Origin: Actinoplanes sandaracinus
Lineage (GTDB): Bacteria; Actinomycetota; Actinomycetes; Mycobacteriales; Micromonosporaceae
DNA length: 64,000 nt
Direction of reading: 5' to 3'
NCBI RefSeq assembly: GCF_030009775.1
Contig: NZ_JASCTH010000038.1
Span: 36,344-100,343, forward strand
Below, piece by piece: positions 25,667 through 33,359 of the stretch. Position numbers and translations under genes: made by a program. The notes beneath the pieces were generated by a model. It saw only the letters and a list, made by a program, of their open reading frames with translations. It was not told the origin of the DNA and ran no database searches. Every line of letters starts with the position of its first letter. Position 1 is the first letter of the stretch.

Positions 25667-25693
25667 ATACCCCGTAATTTTTCACTTACTCAC
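25667..25693 (-). promoter_or_regulatory. candidate SigB-type promoter of the heptose operon
   Basis: On the minus strand GTGAGT (25693-25688), a 15-nt AT-rich spacer and GGGTAT (25672-25667) match the actinobacterial SigB pattern GNNT-N14-16-GGGTAY, reading GAGT as GNNT. The -10 hexamer ends 10 nt before the ATG, so the leader would be very short. The intergenic stretch around it (25657-25805) is noticeably AT-richer than its surroundings. Confidence 0.4.
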
Positions 25694-25829
25694 ATGATCA
25701 TCGACTTCTCCTGAAAGAGGTACACGTTCCCAAATCTGCCCGCTGACCTGCACTGATCGGCATCTCCCTTGAGGAGATATTTGCTGCACGTCAAGGTTTC
25801 ATGCGATGCAGCGCGGGAAGACTGGCCAC

Positions 25830-27236
25830 ATGTACGAGGTGGAACAACTCATCGACGGCCATTGGTCTTCCCGCGCCGGCGAACAGATTCTGACCGTCAG
25901 CGACCCGCGCGACGACCGCCCGGTGAGCCGGGTGCCCGTCGCCTCCGACACCGACGTGAGCGATGCCGTCGCGGCGGCCCGCCGCGCCGCGCCACAGTGG
26001 TCCCGGACCGCGCCGGCCGCCCGCGCCGGCGCCCTGCACGCCGCCGCCGACGCGATCGAGGCCGAGGCCGGCGACCTCGCCGAGATCATGGCCGCCGAGA
26101 TGGGCAAGCCGGTCGACGGCGCCCGCGACTCCATCGCCGCCGGCGTCGGCACCCTGCGCCAGTACGCCGAACTCGGCCCCACCCACCGCGGCCGCAGCCT
26201 GGCCGGCGACCACGACGCGATCGACCTGATGGCGTACCGGCCGCGCGGGGTGGTCGCGGTGATCACCCCGTGGAACGACCCGGTCGCCGTCTCCTGCGGA
26301 CTGCTCGGCGCCGCCCTCGTCACCGGCAACACGGTCGTGTACAAACCGAGCGAGCGCACCCCGGCGACCGGCTGGCGGCTGGCCCGGCTGATCGCGCCCC
26401 ACCTGCCCGCGGGCGTCCTGAACACGGTGCACGGCGACGGGCCGGCGGGCGCCGCCCTGGCCGCCGCAGACGTGGACGTCGTCGCGCACGTCGGCTCCAC
26501 CGCCGCCGGCCGCGCGATCGCCGCGGCCTGCGCCCGGACCGGGGCGAAAGCGCTGCTGGAGAACGGCGGCAGCGACCCCCTGATCGTGGACGCCGGCGTC
26601 GACCCGGTGTGGGCCGCCGGGCAGGCGGCGCTCGGCGCGTTCGCCAACTCGGGGCAGATCTGCGTCGCCGTCGAACGGATCTACGTGCACCGCGACGTGG
26701 CCGGGCCGTTCACCGAAGCGCTGGCCGCGGAAGCGGAGACCTGGAGCAAACAGATCGGGCCGCTGGTCGACCGGAGGCTGCGCGAGACCGTGCACGAGCA
26801 GGTGCGGACCGCCCTGCGGGCCGGGGCCACGCTGGTCCACGGCGGGGAGATCCCCGGAGGCGCGGGCGCCTGGTACCCGCCGACCGTCCTCTCCGGCTGC
26901 AGCGACGACATGGCGGTGATGCGTGAGGAGACGTTCGGGCCGGTCGCCCCGGTGGCCACGGTGGACTCCTTCGACGAGGCGCTGGGCCGGGCCGCTGATT
27001 CGCCGTACGGTCTCGCCGCCTCGGTTCTCACGCCGTCGATGAGCAACGCCCAGCGGGCGTGGCGGGAGTTGCCGGTGGGCACCGTCAAGGTCAACGCGGT
27101 GTTCGGCGGGGCTCCGGGCGGCGCCGCGCATCCGCGCCGCGGCAGCGGGCAGGGCTTCGGGTACGGCCCGGAACTCCTCGACGAGATGACCGTGACCACA
27201 GTGCTCCACCTGGAGGCGCCCCCCACCGGCTGGTGA
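25830..27236 (+). CDS. NAD(P)-dependent aldehyde dehydrogenase
   Basis: A protein of about 468 residues of the ALDH superfamily. VAVITPWNDPVAVSCG is the N-terminal cofactor region, VVYKPSERTPATG holds the conserved Lys, Glu244 in LLENGG is the general base, Cys278 in SGQICVAVERIYVH is the nucleophile, and EETFGPVAPV lies near the C-terminus. ATG 25830 has GGGAAG nine bases upstream; ATG 25806 is an alternative adding eight residues. It is divergent from the heptose operon with about 170 bp between them, so joint regulation is possible but unproven. Confidence 0.9.
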   Translation: MYEVEQLIDGHWSSRAGEQILTVSDPRDDRPVSRVPVASDTDVSDAVAAARRAAPQWSRTAPAARAGALHAAADAIEAEAGDLAEIMAAEMGKPVDGARDSIAAGVGTLRQYAELGPTHRGRSLAGDHDAIDLMAYRPRGVVAVITPWNDPVAVSCGLLGAALVTGNTVVYKPSERTPATGWRLARLIAPHLPAGVLNTVHGDGPAGAALAAADVDVVAHVGSTAAGRAIAAACARTGAKALLENGGSDPLIVDAGVDPVWAAGQAALGAFANSGQICVAVERIYVHRDVAGPFTEALAAEAETWSKQIGPLVDRRLRETVHEQVRTALRAGATLVHGGEIPGGAGAWYPPTVLSGCSDDMAVMREETFGPVAPVATVDSFDEALGRAADSPYGLAASVLTPSMSNAQRAWRELPVGTVKVNAVFGGAPGGAAHPRRGSGQGFGYGPELLDEMTVTTVLHLEAPPTGW

Positions 27237-27343
27237 CCAGCGGCCGAGAAGTGCGAGAGCGGGCTCTTGACAGCGCTATCCGCTCGCGGTGCGCGGTCAC
27301 ACCCCGTGGGTCCGCATCGTCTCCCGCCGAGACCGGCGGCCCC

Positions 27344-27589
27344 TCAGACGGCGGGCGGCAGACCGTTGGTCGCCTGTGGATCCGCTGGCGGCTGCGCCGG
27401 GTCGACCGGCAGCCTGCGCACTGTCCACTCCTGCGGGCGGAACGGCCGGTAGATCTGCGGCGTCTTGTCGAGCGCCCGCAACCCGTGCCACTTGACCAGG
27501 ATCAGGTTGAAGCCGAGCCAGGCGAACAGCGCCAGAAGTGGGATGAACGCCAGAGCCAGAACGAAAAGGAGCCAGTGCAACGCCCGCAC
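27344..27589 (-). CDS. small single-span membrane protein
   Basis: An 81-residue frame from GTG 27589, preceded by GATGAAGG. It has one long hydrophobic N-terminal segment (LLFVLALAFIPLLALFAWLG) and a proline-rich cytoplasmic tail. I recognise no family. The base composition and ribosome-binding site look genuine. Confidence 0.55.
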   Translation of the reverse strand: MRALHWLLFVLALAFIPLLALFAWLGFNLILVKWHGLRALDKTPQIYRPFRPQEWTVRRLPVDPAQPPADPQATNGLPPAV

Positions 27590-27897
27590 CCTTCATCGAG
27601 CCCGCGCCGAGCCGCGTGCAAGTGAGGTATGCGCTGGTGAAGCCTGATGGTGCCAAGCCCTGCTCGGAGGCCGCAAACATAGCAACGGCCGTCTGGCTGC
27701 CCCCCGTGAGCAACGTCGACGACCAGGCGAGGCTAGCGTTGGCGGCGGGCGGCGATCCACCGAAGTCCCCCGCAAGGGTGACGGCCCGCGTCACGCGACA
27801 GGCGGTGACCACGCCGCAGCCCGGTGGCCGCGCTGCGGGCCGGTGCGGCGCCGCCTCGCGTGGTGGCCACGGCTCGGGGTTCGGTAGCCGTACGAAA
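27590..27897. other. 308-bp gap, no gene recognised
   Basis: No convincing reading frame, promoter pair or known riboswitch core was found on either strand. The minus-strand reading includes some GC-rich self-complementary stretches, but none followed by a T-run. It holds the upstream region of the small membrane protein and the downstream region of the GT2 gene. Confidence 0.5.
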
Positions 27898-28815
27898 TCA
27901 GGGTTGGGCGGCCAGATGGGTGAGGGCGGCCTCGACCTCGGCGGGCAGGGGGTGACGGTGCCGGAGCGCCCACGGCAGGGATCGGGCGACGTCCCAGAGC
28001 GCGGGCGGCGATTCCCGGAAGCTGGAAGCCAGGGTGCCGGCGATGACGCCCGGAGGGCGGCGGAGCAGGGCGGTGAGCAGGCGGTTGCGGGCTTCGATGC
28101 GCTGCCGGGCGGCGCGGTTGCGGCCCGCGGGCAGCGGGAAGTGCCGGACCACCAGGGACGGGTCGTAACAGAGCCACCAGCCGGCGGCGGCCAGGTCCAT
28201 CGCCAGCAGCGCCTCCTCGCCGTAGACGAACAGGCGTGGCTCGAAGCCGCCCACGTCGAGGAACGCCGAGCGCCGGACCACCACGGCGCAGGACAGGAAG
28301 CCGAGGACCGACGGGCCGGGCGCGCCGGGCGGGGCGCCGAGCGGGGCGGCGGCCTGTGCCGCGGAGATCGGGTCGGGCCGGCCGGAAGGGCCGACCAGGA
28401 CGCGGGCGGTGAGCAGGCCGAGCCTCGGATGGGCGTCGAAGAGGGCGGCGGCCCGGGCGAGAGAGCCTTCGGTCCAGTACGAGTCGTCGTCGGCGAACGC
28501 CACATAGGGGGTGGCGGCTCGGCGGACGCCCTCGTTGCGGGCGGCGGCGCCGCGGTTCTCGGCGAGCCGGACCACCTCGACGGCCGGAAAGGCCTCCCGG
28601 ATCGCCTCGGGGCTGCCGTCGGTGGAGGCGTTGTCGACCAGGATGACGTGCGCCCGGTGTTCGGGGATGGTCTCGGCGAGGCGATCGCCGCGATCCCGGG
28701 TCGCGACGACCACGGTGACCCGCGAGGTCTCCGGGCCACCGTCCTCGCGGACGCCGTCGCCGGCGGGGAGCCGGGGCTCCCGGACGGCGTCGCGCGGGGA
28801 GAGCCGGTCGGTCAT
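27898..28815 (-). CDS. family 2 glycosyltransferase
   Basis: A 305-residue GT-A enzyme: RVTVVVATRDRGDRL, ILVDNASTDGSPEAI, the DxD-like FADDDSYW and GGFEPRLFVYGEEALLAMDL in the acceptor region. No membrane span is evident. Its start overlaps the stop of the F420-type oxidoreductase by 4 nt, forming a two-gene operon. It lies 2.2 kb from the heptose operon on the same strand and could serve the same glycan, but nothing in the sequence proves it. Confidence 0.85.
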   Translation of the reverse strand: MTDRLSPRDAVREPRLPAGDGVREDGGPETSRVTVVVATRDRGDRLAETIPEHRAHVILVDNASTDGSPEAIREAFPAVEVVRLAENRGAAARNEGVRRAATPYVAFADDDSYWTEGSLARAAALFDAHPRLGLLTARVLVGPSGRPDPISAAQAAAPLGAPPGAPGPSVLGFLSCAVVVRRSAFLDVGGFEPRLFVYGEEALLAMDLAAAGWWLCYDPSLVVRHFPLPAGRNRAARQRIEARNRLLTALLRRPPGVIAGTLASSFRESPPALWDVARSLPWALRHRHPLPAEVEAALTHLAAQP

Positions 28816-29768
28816 CGGATGAGCCGGTCGCGGAGGGTCTTGGCGAAGAAGTCGAGGAAGCCGTCCGGGTCGGGGCCGGCGTTCATCAGGACGATGTGGT
28901 CATAGCCGGCGTCGGCGTACTCGCGGAACTTCTCGGCGTACGGCTCGGGGTCGGGGCCGGCGGTGACGAACCGCCGGACGTCGTCCTCGGTGACGGTGGC
29001 GGAGGCGGCCTCGAAGTTGACCGGGTTGGGCAGTTCCGCCATCACCTTCCAGCCGGTCACCGCCCAGCGCGTGGTCCGGTGCGCCTCCTTGACGGCCTCG
29101 TCCACGGTCGGCGCCCACGCGACCGGCATCTCCGCGTACTTCGGCCCACGCCCACCCTGCTCGGTGAAGGTGGTGACCAGGTCGGCCCGCGGCTCGGTGG
29201 CGAACAGGCCGGTGCCGTGCGTGGCGGCCAGGGCGGCCGCGGTCCTGCCACCGGCGGCGACCGCGATCGCCGGCGGCGTCGGCGGCAGGTCGAAGATCCG
29301 GGCGTCCTCGAGCTGAAGGTACTTCCCCTCGTAGGACTGGTAGCCGCCCTGCCACAACAGGTTGATGATCTCCAAGGCCTCCCGCAGCCGCTCGTGTCGT
29401 TGCCGCACGCTGCCGAACGCCCCCTGCCCGACCACGTGCTCGTTCAGGCGCTCCCCCGAGCCGACGCCGAGGGTGAACCGCCCGTCGGAGAGGATCGCCA
29501 GGGTCGCCGCGGCCTGCGCGATGATCGCCGGGTGATAGCGCACGCTGGGGCAGGTCACCCCGGTGGCGAGCCCGAGGGTGTGGGTGCGGGCGGCGATCAC
29601 GCTGAGCACGTTCCAGGCGAACGGCGAGTGCCCCTGCGCCTCGAGCCACGGGTGGAAGTGGTCGCTGATCTCGACGAAGTCGAAGCCGGCCTCCTCGGCG
29701 CGGACGGCTTGGCGGACGAGTTCCTTCGGGTCGAACGCCTCGGCGGCGAGCTTGTATCCCAGTCTCAT
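28812..29768 (-). CDS. LLM-class F420-dependent oxidoreductase (TIGR03557-like)
   Basis: A 318-residue bacterial luciferase-like TIM barrel: RLGYKLAAEAFDPKELVRQA, FVEISDHFHPWLEAQGHSP and LGVGSGERLNEHVVGQ. These resemble F420-dependent glucose-6-phosphate dehydrogenase and its TIGR03557 relatives, which use coenzyme F420. ATG 29768 is chosen because it begins at the conserved strand; an in-frame start at 29801 adds 11 residues. It is followed by the GT2 gene with a 4-nt overlap. Confidence 0.85.
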   Translation of the reverse strand: MRLGYKLAAEAFDPKELVRQAVRAEEAGFDFVEISDHFHPWLEAQGHSPFAWNVLSVIAARTHTLGLATGVTCPSVRYHPAIIAQAAATLAILSDGRFTLGVGSGERLNEHVVGQGAFGSVRQRHERLREALEIINLLWQGGYQSYEGKYLQLEDARIFDLPPTPPAIAVAAGGRTAAALAATHGTGLFATEPRADLVTTFTEQGGRGPKYAEMPVAWAPTVDEAVKEAHRTTRWAVTGWKVMAELPNPVNFEAASATVTEDDVRRFVTAGPDPEPYAEKFREYADAGYDHIVLMNAGPDPDGFLDFFAKTLRDRLIR

Positions 29769-29804
29769 GGTGGTCGCGATTCCCGCGCCGCGCCGAGACA
29801 AACG

Positions 29805-29834
29805 TGACAGGCCGGCCCGTGGGCCGGCCTGTCA
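29805..29834 (-). terminator. strong hairpin after the DUF3618 operon
   Basis: Fourteen-bp perfect arms TGACAGGCCGGCCC (29805-29818) and GGGCCGGCCTGTCA (29821-29834) with a 2-nt gap. It lies just after the stop of the DUF3618 gene (29846) and before the next gene on the same strand. No T-run follows, as is common in actinobacteria. Confidence 0.75.
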
Positions 29835-29845
29835 TGACGCCGCGG

Positions 29846-30475
29846 TCAGGAGTTAGCGGCGTGGCGCGCCTGCTGGCGGACGTCCTGCGCGTCGGAACGC
29901 GCGGTCTCCTTGGTGGTCTGCGCCGCGTCCCGGGCGGTCTCGCGGACCTGGCCGGCGGCCTGCTGCACGGTGCCCCCGAGTTCGTCCTTGAGGTCGCCGG
30001 CGACGTCCTTGACCTTGTCGGTGAGGTCGCCGCTGTGCTCCTTGAGCTGCTGTCCGGCCCGGCGCTCGGCCTCGGTGACCGGCATCAGCGACGCGGTGAG
30101 CAGGCCGACGCCGAAGGCGATGATGCCGGCGGCGAGCGGGTTGCCCTGGGTCTGCCGGGCGACCGCCTGCGGGGCCTGCCGAACCCGGTCGGCGGCGGCC
30201 GAGGCCTTCTCTCCGGTGGCATCCGACAGCGCCGACGCCTTCTGGCTCGCGGCGTCCGTCAGTTCGGAAGCCTTGTCCGAGACGCGGTGCGCCTGCTGGC
30301 GGGCCGCGTACGTGGTGTCCTCCGTCGTGCCCATGACCTTCTCCTTCACCGCGGTCCAGCGTCGCTTCGCGACCTGACGCGGGCTCGTCTTCTCGGCCAG
30401 CAGGTCGACGTCGCGGGTCAGCGACGCCCGGGTGTTCTCGATGTCCCGCTTCAGCCGGTCGGGTTCTTCAGCCAT
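29846..30475 (-). CDS. DUF3618-domain protein
   Basis: A 209-residue protein. The N-terminal DUF3618 region reads LKRDIENTRASLTRDVDLLAEKTSPRQ. A long Ala/Lys/Gln-rich helical stretch, one hydrophobic segment (NPLAAGIIAFGVGLLTASLM) and a second amphipathic Ala/Glu/Lys repeat helix follow. The build resembles ElaB/YqjD-type membrane-anchored stress proteins. It overlaps the holin-like gene by 25 nt and is the last gene of a three-gene operon. Confidence 0.8.
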   Translation of the reverse strand: MAEEPDRLKRDIENTRASLTRDVDLLAEKTSPRQVAKRRWTAVKEKVMGTTEDTTYAARQQAHRVSDKASELTDAASQKASALSDATGEKASAAADRVRQAPQAVARQTQGNPLAAGIIAFGVGLLTASLMPVTEAERRAGQQLKEHSGDLTDKVKDVAGDLKDELGGTVQQAAGQVRETARDAAQTTKETARSDAQDVRQQARHAANS

Positions 30476-30867
30476 TGGGCGTCCTCCTTCAGAGTTTCGG
30501 TGGTGCGGCGCGGCACCGGGTCCACGGTCTTGAGCTTCTTGCGGCCGTTGACGAACAGCACGGCACCGATCGCGCCCCAGATGATCGCGACGATGAGCGC
30601 CGCCAAGCCGGGATCCATCACGTTGCTGAGGCCGAAGACGACGGCGAAGCTGAGCAGCACCACGGCCAGGTAGCCGGCGAACCCGGCGCCGCCGAGCATT
30701 CCGGCGGCCTTGCCGGCCTTGGTGGCCTCCTGCTGGATCTCCGCCTTGGCGAGCGCGACCTCCTGGCGGAACAGCTGCGACAGGTCGTCGCTGATGTTGC
30801 CGATGATGTCGCCGATCGAGGTCTCGGCGACCGGGTCGGCGGGCTCGTTGCGGTACGGGGTGGTCAT
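30451..30867 (-). CDS. Phage_holin_3_6 (DUF1469)-like membrane protein
   Basis: A 138-residue protein with an N-terminal amphipathic region (IIGNISDDLSQLFRQEVALA) and two transmembrane helices near residues 55-80 and 85-108, then a basic tail. It matches the actinobacterial holin superfamily/DUF1469 pattern, which despite its name is usually chromosomal and not linked to phage. It overlaps both neighbours in the operon. Confidence 0.8.
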   Translation of the reverse strand: MTTPYRNEPADPVAETSIGDIIGNISDDLSQLFRQEVALAKAEIQQEATKAGKAAGMLGGAGFAGYLAVVLLSFAVVFGLSNVMDPGLAALIVAIIWGAIGAVLFVNGRKKLKTVDPVPRRTTETLKEDAQWLKNPTG

Positions 30868-31685
30868 GACCGGAACTCCGGGTCGGTCCGTTCGGTCACG
30901 GCCGGCGTCCCGGTGCCGGTGGCGGTGTACTGCGTGGTGGCCGGGGTGACGTAGCCGGAGCCGGTGGCCGCGGGCGTGTAGCCGGCCGTCTCGACGGTGT
31001 CCTGACCGCTGGTAGCCGGCGGGGTGGTGGCGTAGCCGGGGGTCTCGTAGCCCGAGGTGAACGTGTCGCTGGTGGGCTTGTCGGCGTCGGCGCCCGAGTC
31101 GGCCTTGGCGACGCTCTTGCCGAGCCGGCCGACCACGAACCCGGCGGCCAGCGCGGTGGCGAGGAAGGCGCCGGGCCGGCGGCGGGCGAAGTCCTCGACC
31201 TCGCGGAGCACGCCGTCGGGGCCGTTGCGGTCGAGGTAGTCGGCGAACTGGCGGCCACCCTCGGCGATCCGGGACACCACGGCGGCGGCCGGCGAGTCCT
31301 CGCGGGCGCCGCGCATCTCGTCGAGGTGGTCGGCGGTCTGCCGGATGCTGCCGACGAGGCGGCCGTTCTGGGCGTGGGCCTGCTCGGTGAGCTTGTCGCG
31401 AACCTCCGACGCCACGGTGCGGGCTTGGTTCCTCGCCTCGGCGCCGACCCGCTGCGCCTGCTCCTTGGCGGTCTCTTTGACGTCACCGGCCGCCTGGCCG
31501 GCCGCCGTCCTGGTCTGCTCGGCGACCTGACGCGGCTTCGACTGCTCCTGCGTCTGACCGCCGGTGGCGGGGCCGGACCCGTAGGCCGGCTGCGAGGGCA
31601 CGTCGGCCGGGTAGGCCGGCTGCGAGGGCACGTCGATCGGGTACGCGGGATCCGGCACGCGACCGGCGCTTGAGACGTCACTCAT
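30864..31685 (-). CDS. helical envelope-stress-type protein with repeats
   Basis: A 273-residue protein. The N-terminus has a Pro-rich duplicate (PSQPAYPADVPSQPAYG). A long charged helix follows (QVAEQTRTAAGQAAGDVKET and on), then a hydrophobic segment (GAFLATALAAGFVVGRLG), then a Thr/Gly/Tyr-rich low-complexity tail. A strong GGAGGAAT ribosome-binding site precedes ATG 31685. It is the first gene of the operon with the holin-like and DUF3618 proteins; together they probably shape or protect the membrane under stress. A SigB-like promoter candidate lies upstream. Confidence 0.7.
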   Translation of the reverse strand: MSDVSSAGRVPDPAYPIDVPSQPAYPADVPSQPAYGSGPATGGQTQEQSKPRQVAEQTRTAAGQAAGDVKETAKEQAQRVGAEARNQARTVASEVRDKLTEQAHAQNGRLVGSIRQTADHLDEMRGAREDSPAAAVVSRIAEGGRQFADYLDRNGPDGVLREVEDFARRRPGAFLATALAAGFVVGRLGKSVAKADSGADADKPTSDTFTSGYETPGYATTPPATSGQDTVETAGYTPAATGSGYVTPATTQYTATGTGTPAVTERTDPEFRS

Positions 31686-31745
31686 GGATTCCTCCGAGGG
31701 GTTGCGTTCTTGAGGCCGCTGTGGTCGCTGCGCTCACGCCCCTTG

Positions 31746-31772
31746 CTACCCCGTTAACGACGGTCGATTCAC
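31746..31772 (-). promoter_or_regulatory. candidate SigB-type promoter of the DUF3618 operon
   Basis: On the minus strand GTGAAT (31772-31767), 15 nt, then GGGTAG (31751-31746). Reading GAAT as GNNT, this fits GNNT-N14-16-GGGTAY with one mismatch at the last base. The architecture is the same as at 25667-25693. The leader to ATG 31685 would be about 55 nt. Confidence 0.35.
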
Positions 31773-31877
31773 CTCCCGATGTGATGAATGACGTCAACTC
31801 CGAAACCCATAAAACCGCTGATCGGGGGTACGGCGTACCGCTCGGCGCCCAGGACGGCTTTGTTAGGGTCGCCATTC

Positions 31878-32735
31878 GTGAGTGACAAGCGCGTGATCGG
31901 CGGCCGGACCTACGACTTCTCCCGCCAGGTCGTGGTGATGGCGATCGTGAACCGCACCCCCGACTCGTTCCACGACAAGGGCCGCACGTTCGCCCTGGAG
32001 AAGGCCGCCGAGGCGGTCCGGGCCGCGGCCGCCGACGGCGCCGACTGGATCGACATCGGCGGTGTGCCGTTCGCCCCCGGCCCCGAGGTGAGCGCCGCCG
32101 AGGAACTGGACCGAGTGCTGCCGGTCGTCGAGGCGGCCCGGGACCTGGCCGTGGTCTCGGTCGACACGTTCCGTCCCGAGGTGGCGGCCGAGGTGATCAG
32201 GGCGGGCGCCGGGGTCGTCAACGACACGTCCGGCCTGCGGGACCCGGCGATGGCGGACGCGGTCGTGGGCACCGACGCCCAGCTGGTGATCTGTCACAGC
32301 CTGGCCGCGCCACGCACCGCGTACCCGAGCCCGCGCTACGGCGACGTCACCGCCGAGGTGGTCGCCTTCCTCCGGCGGAAGGTGGACCTGGCGCTGTCGC
32401 GCGGCGTCCGCCCGGACCAGATCATCATCGACCCGGGCCACGACCTGAACAAGAACACCCACCACTCGCTGGAGCTGTGCCGGCGGCTGGACGAGGTCTC
32501 CGGCCTCGGCTATCCGACGCTCGCGGCACTGAGCAACAAGGACTTCATCGGCGAGACCCTGGACCGGCCGCAGACCGAACGGCTCGCCGGCACGCTGGCG
32601 ACGCTGGTGTTCTGCATCGAGCGCGGGGCACGCATCATGCGGGTGCACGACGTGCGCGCCGCCGCCGACGCGATCCGGATGACCGAGGCGATGCTGGGCT
32701 GGCGGGCGCCCGCTTACACCCGCCACAACATGTGA
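31878..32735 (+). CDS. folP: dihydropteroate synthase-family protein
   Basis: A 285-residue TIM-barrel protein with MAIVNRTPDSFHDKG, DWIDIGGVPF, VSVDTFRPEVA, VNDTSGL and the C-terminal IMRVHDV, as in FolP. The usual DPGxGFGK motif is DPGHDLNKN and the SRK phosphate-binding motif is SNKDF. These deviations make it more like the divergent FolP2 group than a textbook folate enzyme. A TAGGGT -10-like box at 31864-31869 lies 8 nt before GTG 31878, suggesting a near-leaderless transcript. Confidence 0.82.
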   Translation: MSDKRVIGGRTYDFSRQVVVMAIVNRTPDSFHDKGRTFALEKAAEAVRAAAADGADWIDIGGVPFAPGPEVSAAEELDRVLPVVEAARDLAVVSVDTFRPEVAAEVIRAGAGVVNDTSGLRDPAMADAVVGTDAQLVICHSLAAPRTAYPSPRYGDVTAEVVAFLRRKVDLALSRGVRPDQIIIDPGHDLNKNTHHSLELCRRLDEVSGLGYPTLAALSNKDFIGETLDRPQTERLAGTLATLVFCIERGARIMRVHDVRAAADAIRMTEAMLGWRAPAYTRHNM

Positions 32736-32739
32736 CGAC

Positions 32740-33291
32740 CTAACCCTCGGCGTACGGCAGGACGCCGAGCAGGTCGGTCATCCACGGCTGGGGCGGCACC
32801 GGGTCGGGGCCGAGCACCCGCATCGCGCCGAGCACCGTGACCAGCATGCCGCCGGCGAAGAAGTCCCGGGCCTGTTCGGCGGACGCCCCGGTCAGCTCCC
32901 GCACGAGCGTGAACAGGTCGCCGTAGCACTGGCGGACCGTATCGCCGATGGCCGGGTCGGCGGCCGCGGCGTAACCGTGCAGCAGCACGACCAGCAGGTC
33001 CCGCTCGCCGAGCAGGTCCTTGAAGGCCCGGCCGAGCCCTCCCAGGGTGGGGTCCTGTTGGGCCGCGGCCCGCCACTTCTCCTGCACCCGGTCGCCGGCG
33101 TAGCGCATCGTCGCGAGGAACAGCTCCTGCTTCGAGCCGAAGATGCGGATCACATAGGGCTGGGAGACCCCTGCGATGCGGGCCACCTGATCCGTCGTCG
33201 TGCCCGCGTAACCACCTTGCGCGAAGGCGGTGACGGCGGCCTCGACGAGCTGGGCGTGGCGTTCCTGGGCGGTGAGGCGCGTCCGAACCAT
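32740..33291 (-). CDS. TetR-family regulator of the adjacent MFS exporter
   Basis: A 183-residue repressor with the HTH at residues 12-50 (QLVEAAVTAFAQGGYAGTTTD ... IAGVSQPYVIRIFGSK). It is divergent from the MFS gene, and the 68-bp gap contains two copies of a GTTATCAGTCGAT element across the MFS promoter. Control of that exporter and of itself is therefore very likely. Its 3' end stops 4 bp after folP in convergent orientation. Confidence 0.9.
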   Translation of the reverse strand: MVRTRLTAQERHAQLVEAAVTAFAQGGYAGTTTDQVARIAGVSQPYVIRIFGSKQELFLATMRYAGDRVQEKWRAAAQQDPTLGGLGRAFKDLLGERDLLVVLLHGYAAAADPAIGDTVRQCYGDLFTLVRELTGASAEQARDFFAGGMLVTVLGAMRVLGPDPVPPQPWMTDLLGVLPYAEG

Positions 33292-33292
33292 G

Positions 33293-33342
33293 TTGACAGG
33301 TTATCAGTCGATGCTTACCGTCCTTAGTTATCAGTCGATAAC
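33293..33342 (+). promoter_or_regulatory. MFS promoter overlapped by two TetR operators
   Basis: TTGACA (33293-33298), a 17-bp spacer and TACCGT (33316-33321) form a good vegetative promoter for the gene at 33360. GTTATCAGTCGAT begins at 33300 within the spacer and again at 33327. The second copy is a full palindrome, GTTATC-N4-GATAAC (33327-33342), just after the -10. Repressor binding would block the polymerase on both faces. Confidence 0.75.
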
Positions 33343-33359
33343 AACTTCAGGGGAAGTCT

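Noticed and set aside
27590..27897. Possible riboswitch upstream of the small membrane protein
   Set aside because: GC-rich pairing segments exist but none matches the cobalamin, c-di-AMP or other cores I know well enough to call.
30451..30867. Holin-like gene as evidence of a prophage
   Set aside because: The family is mostly chromosomal in actinobacteria, and no integrase, capsid, tail or lysin gene is nearby.
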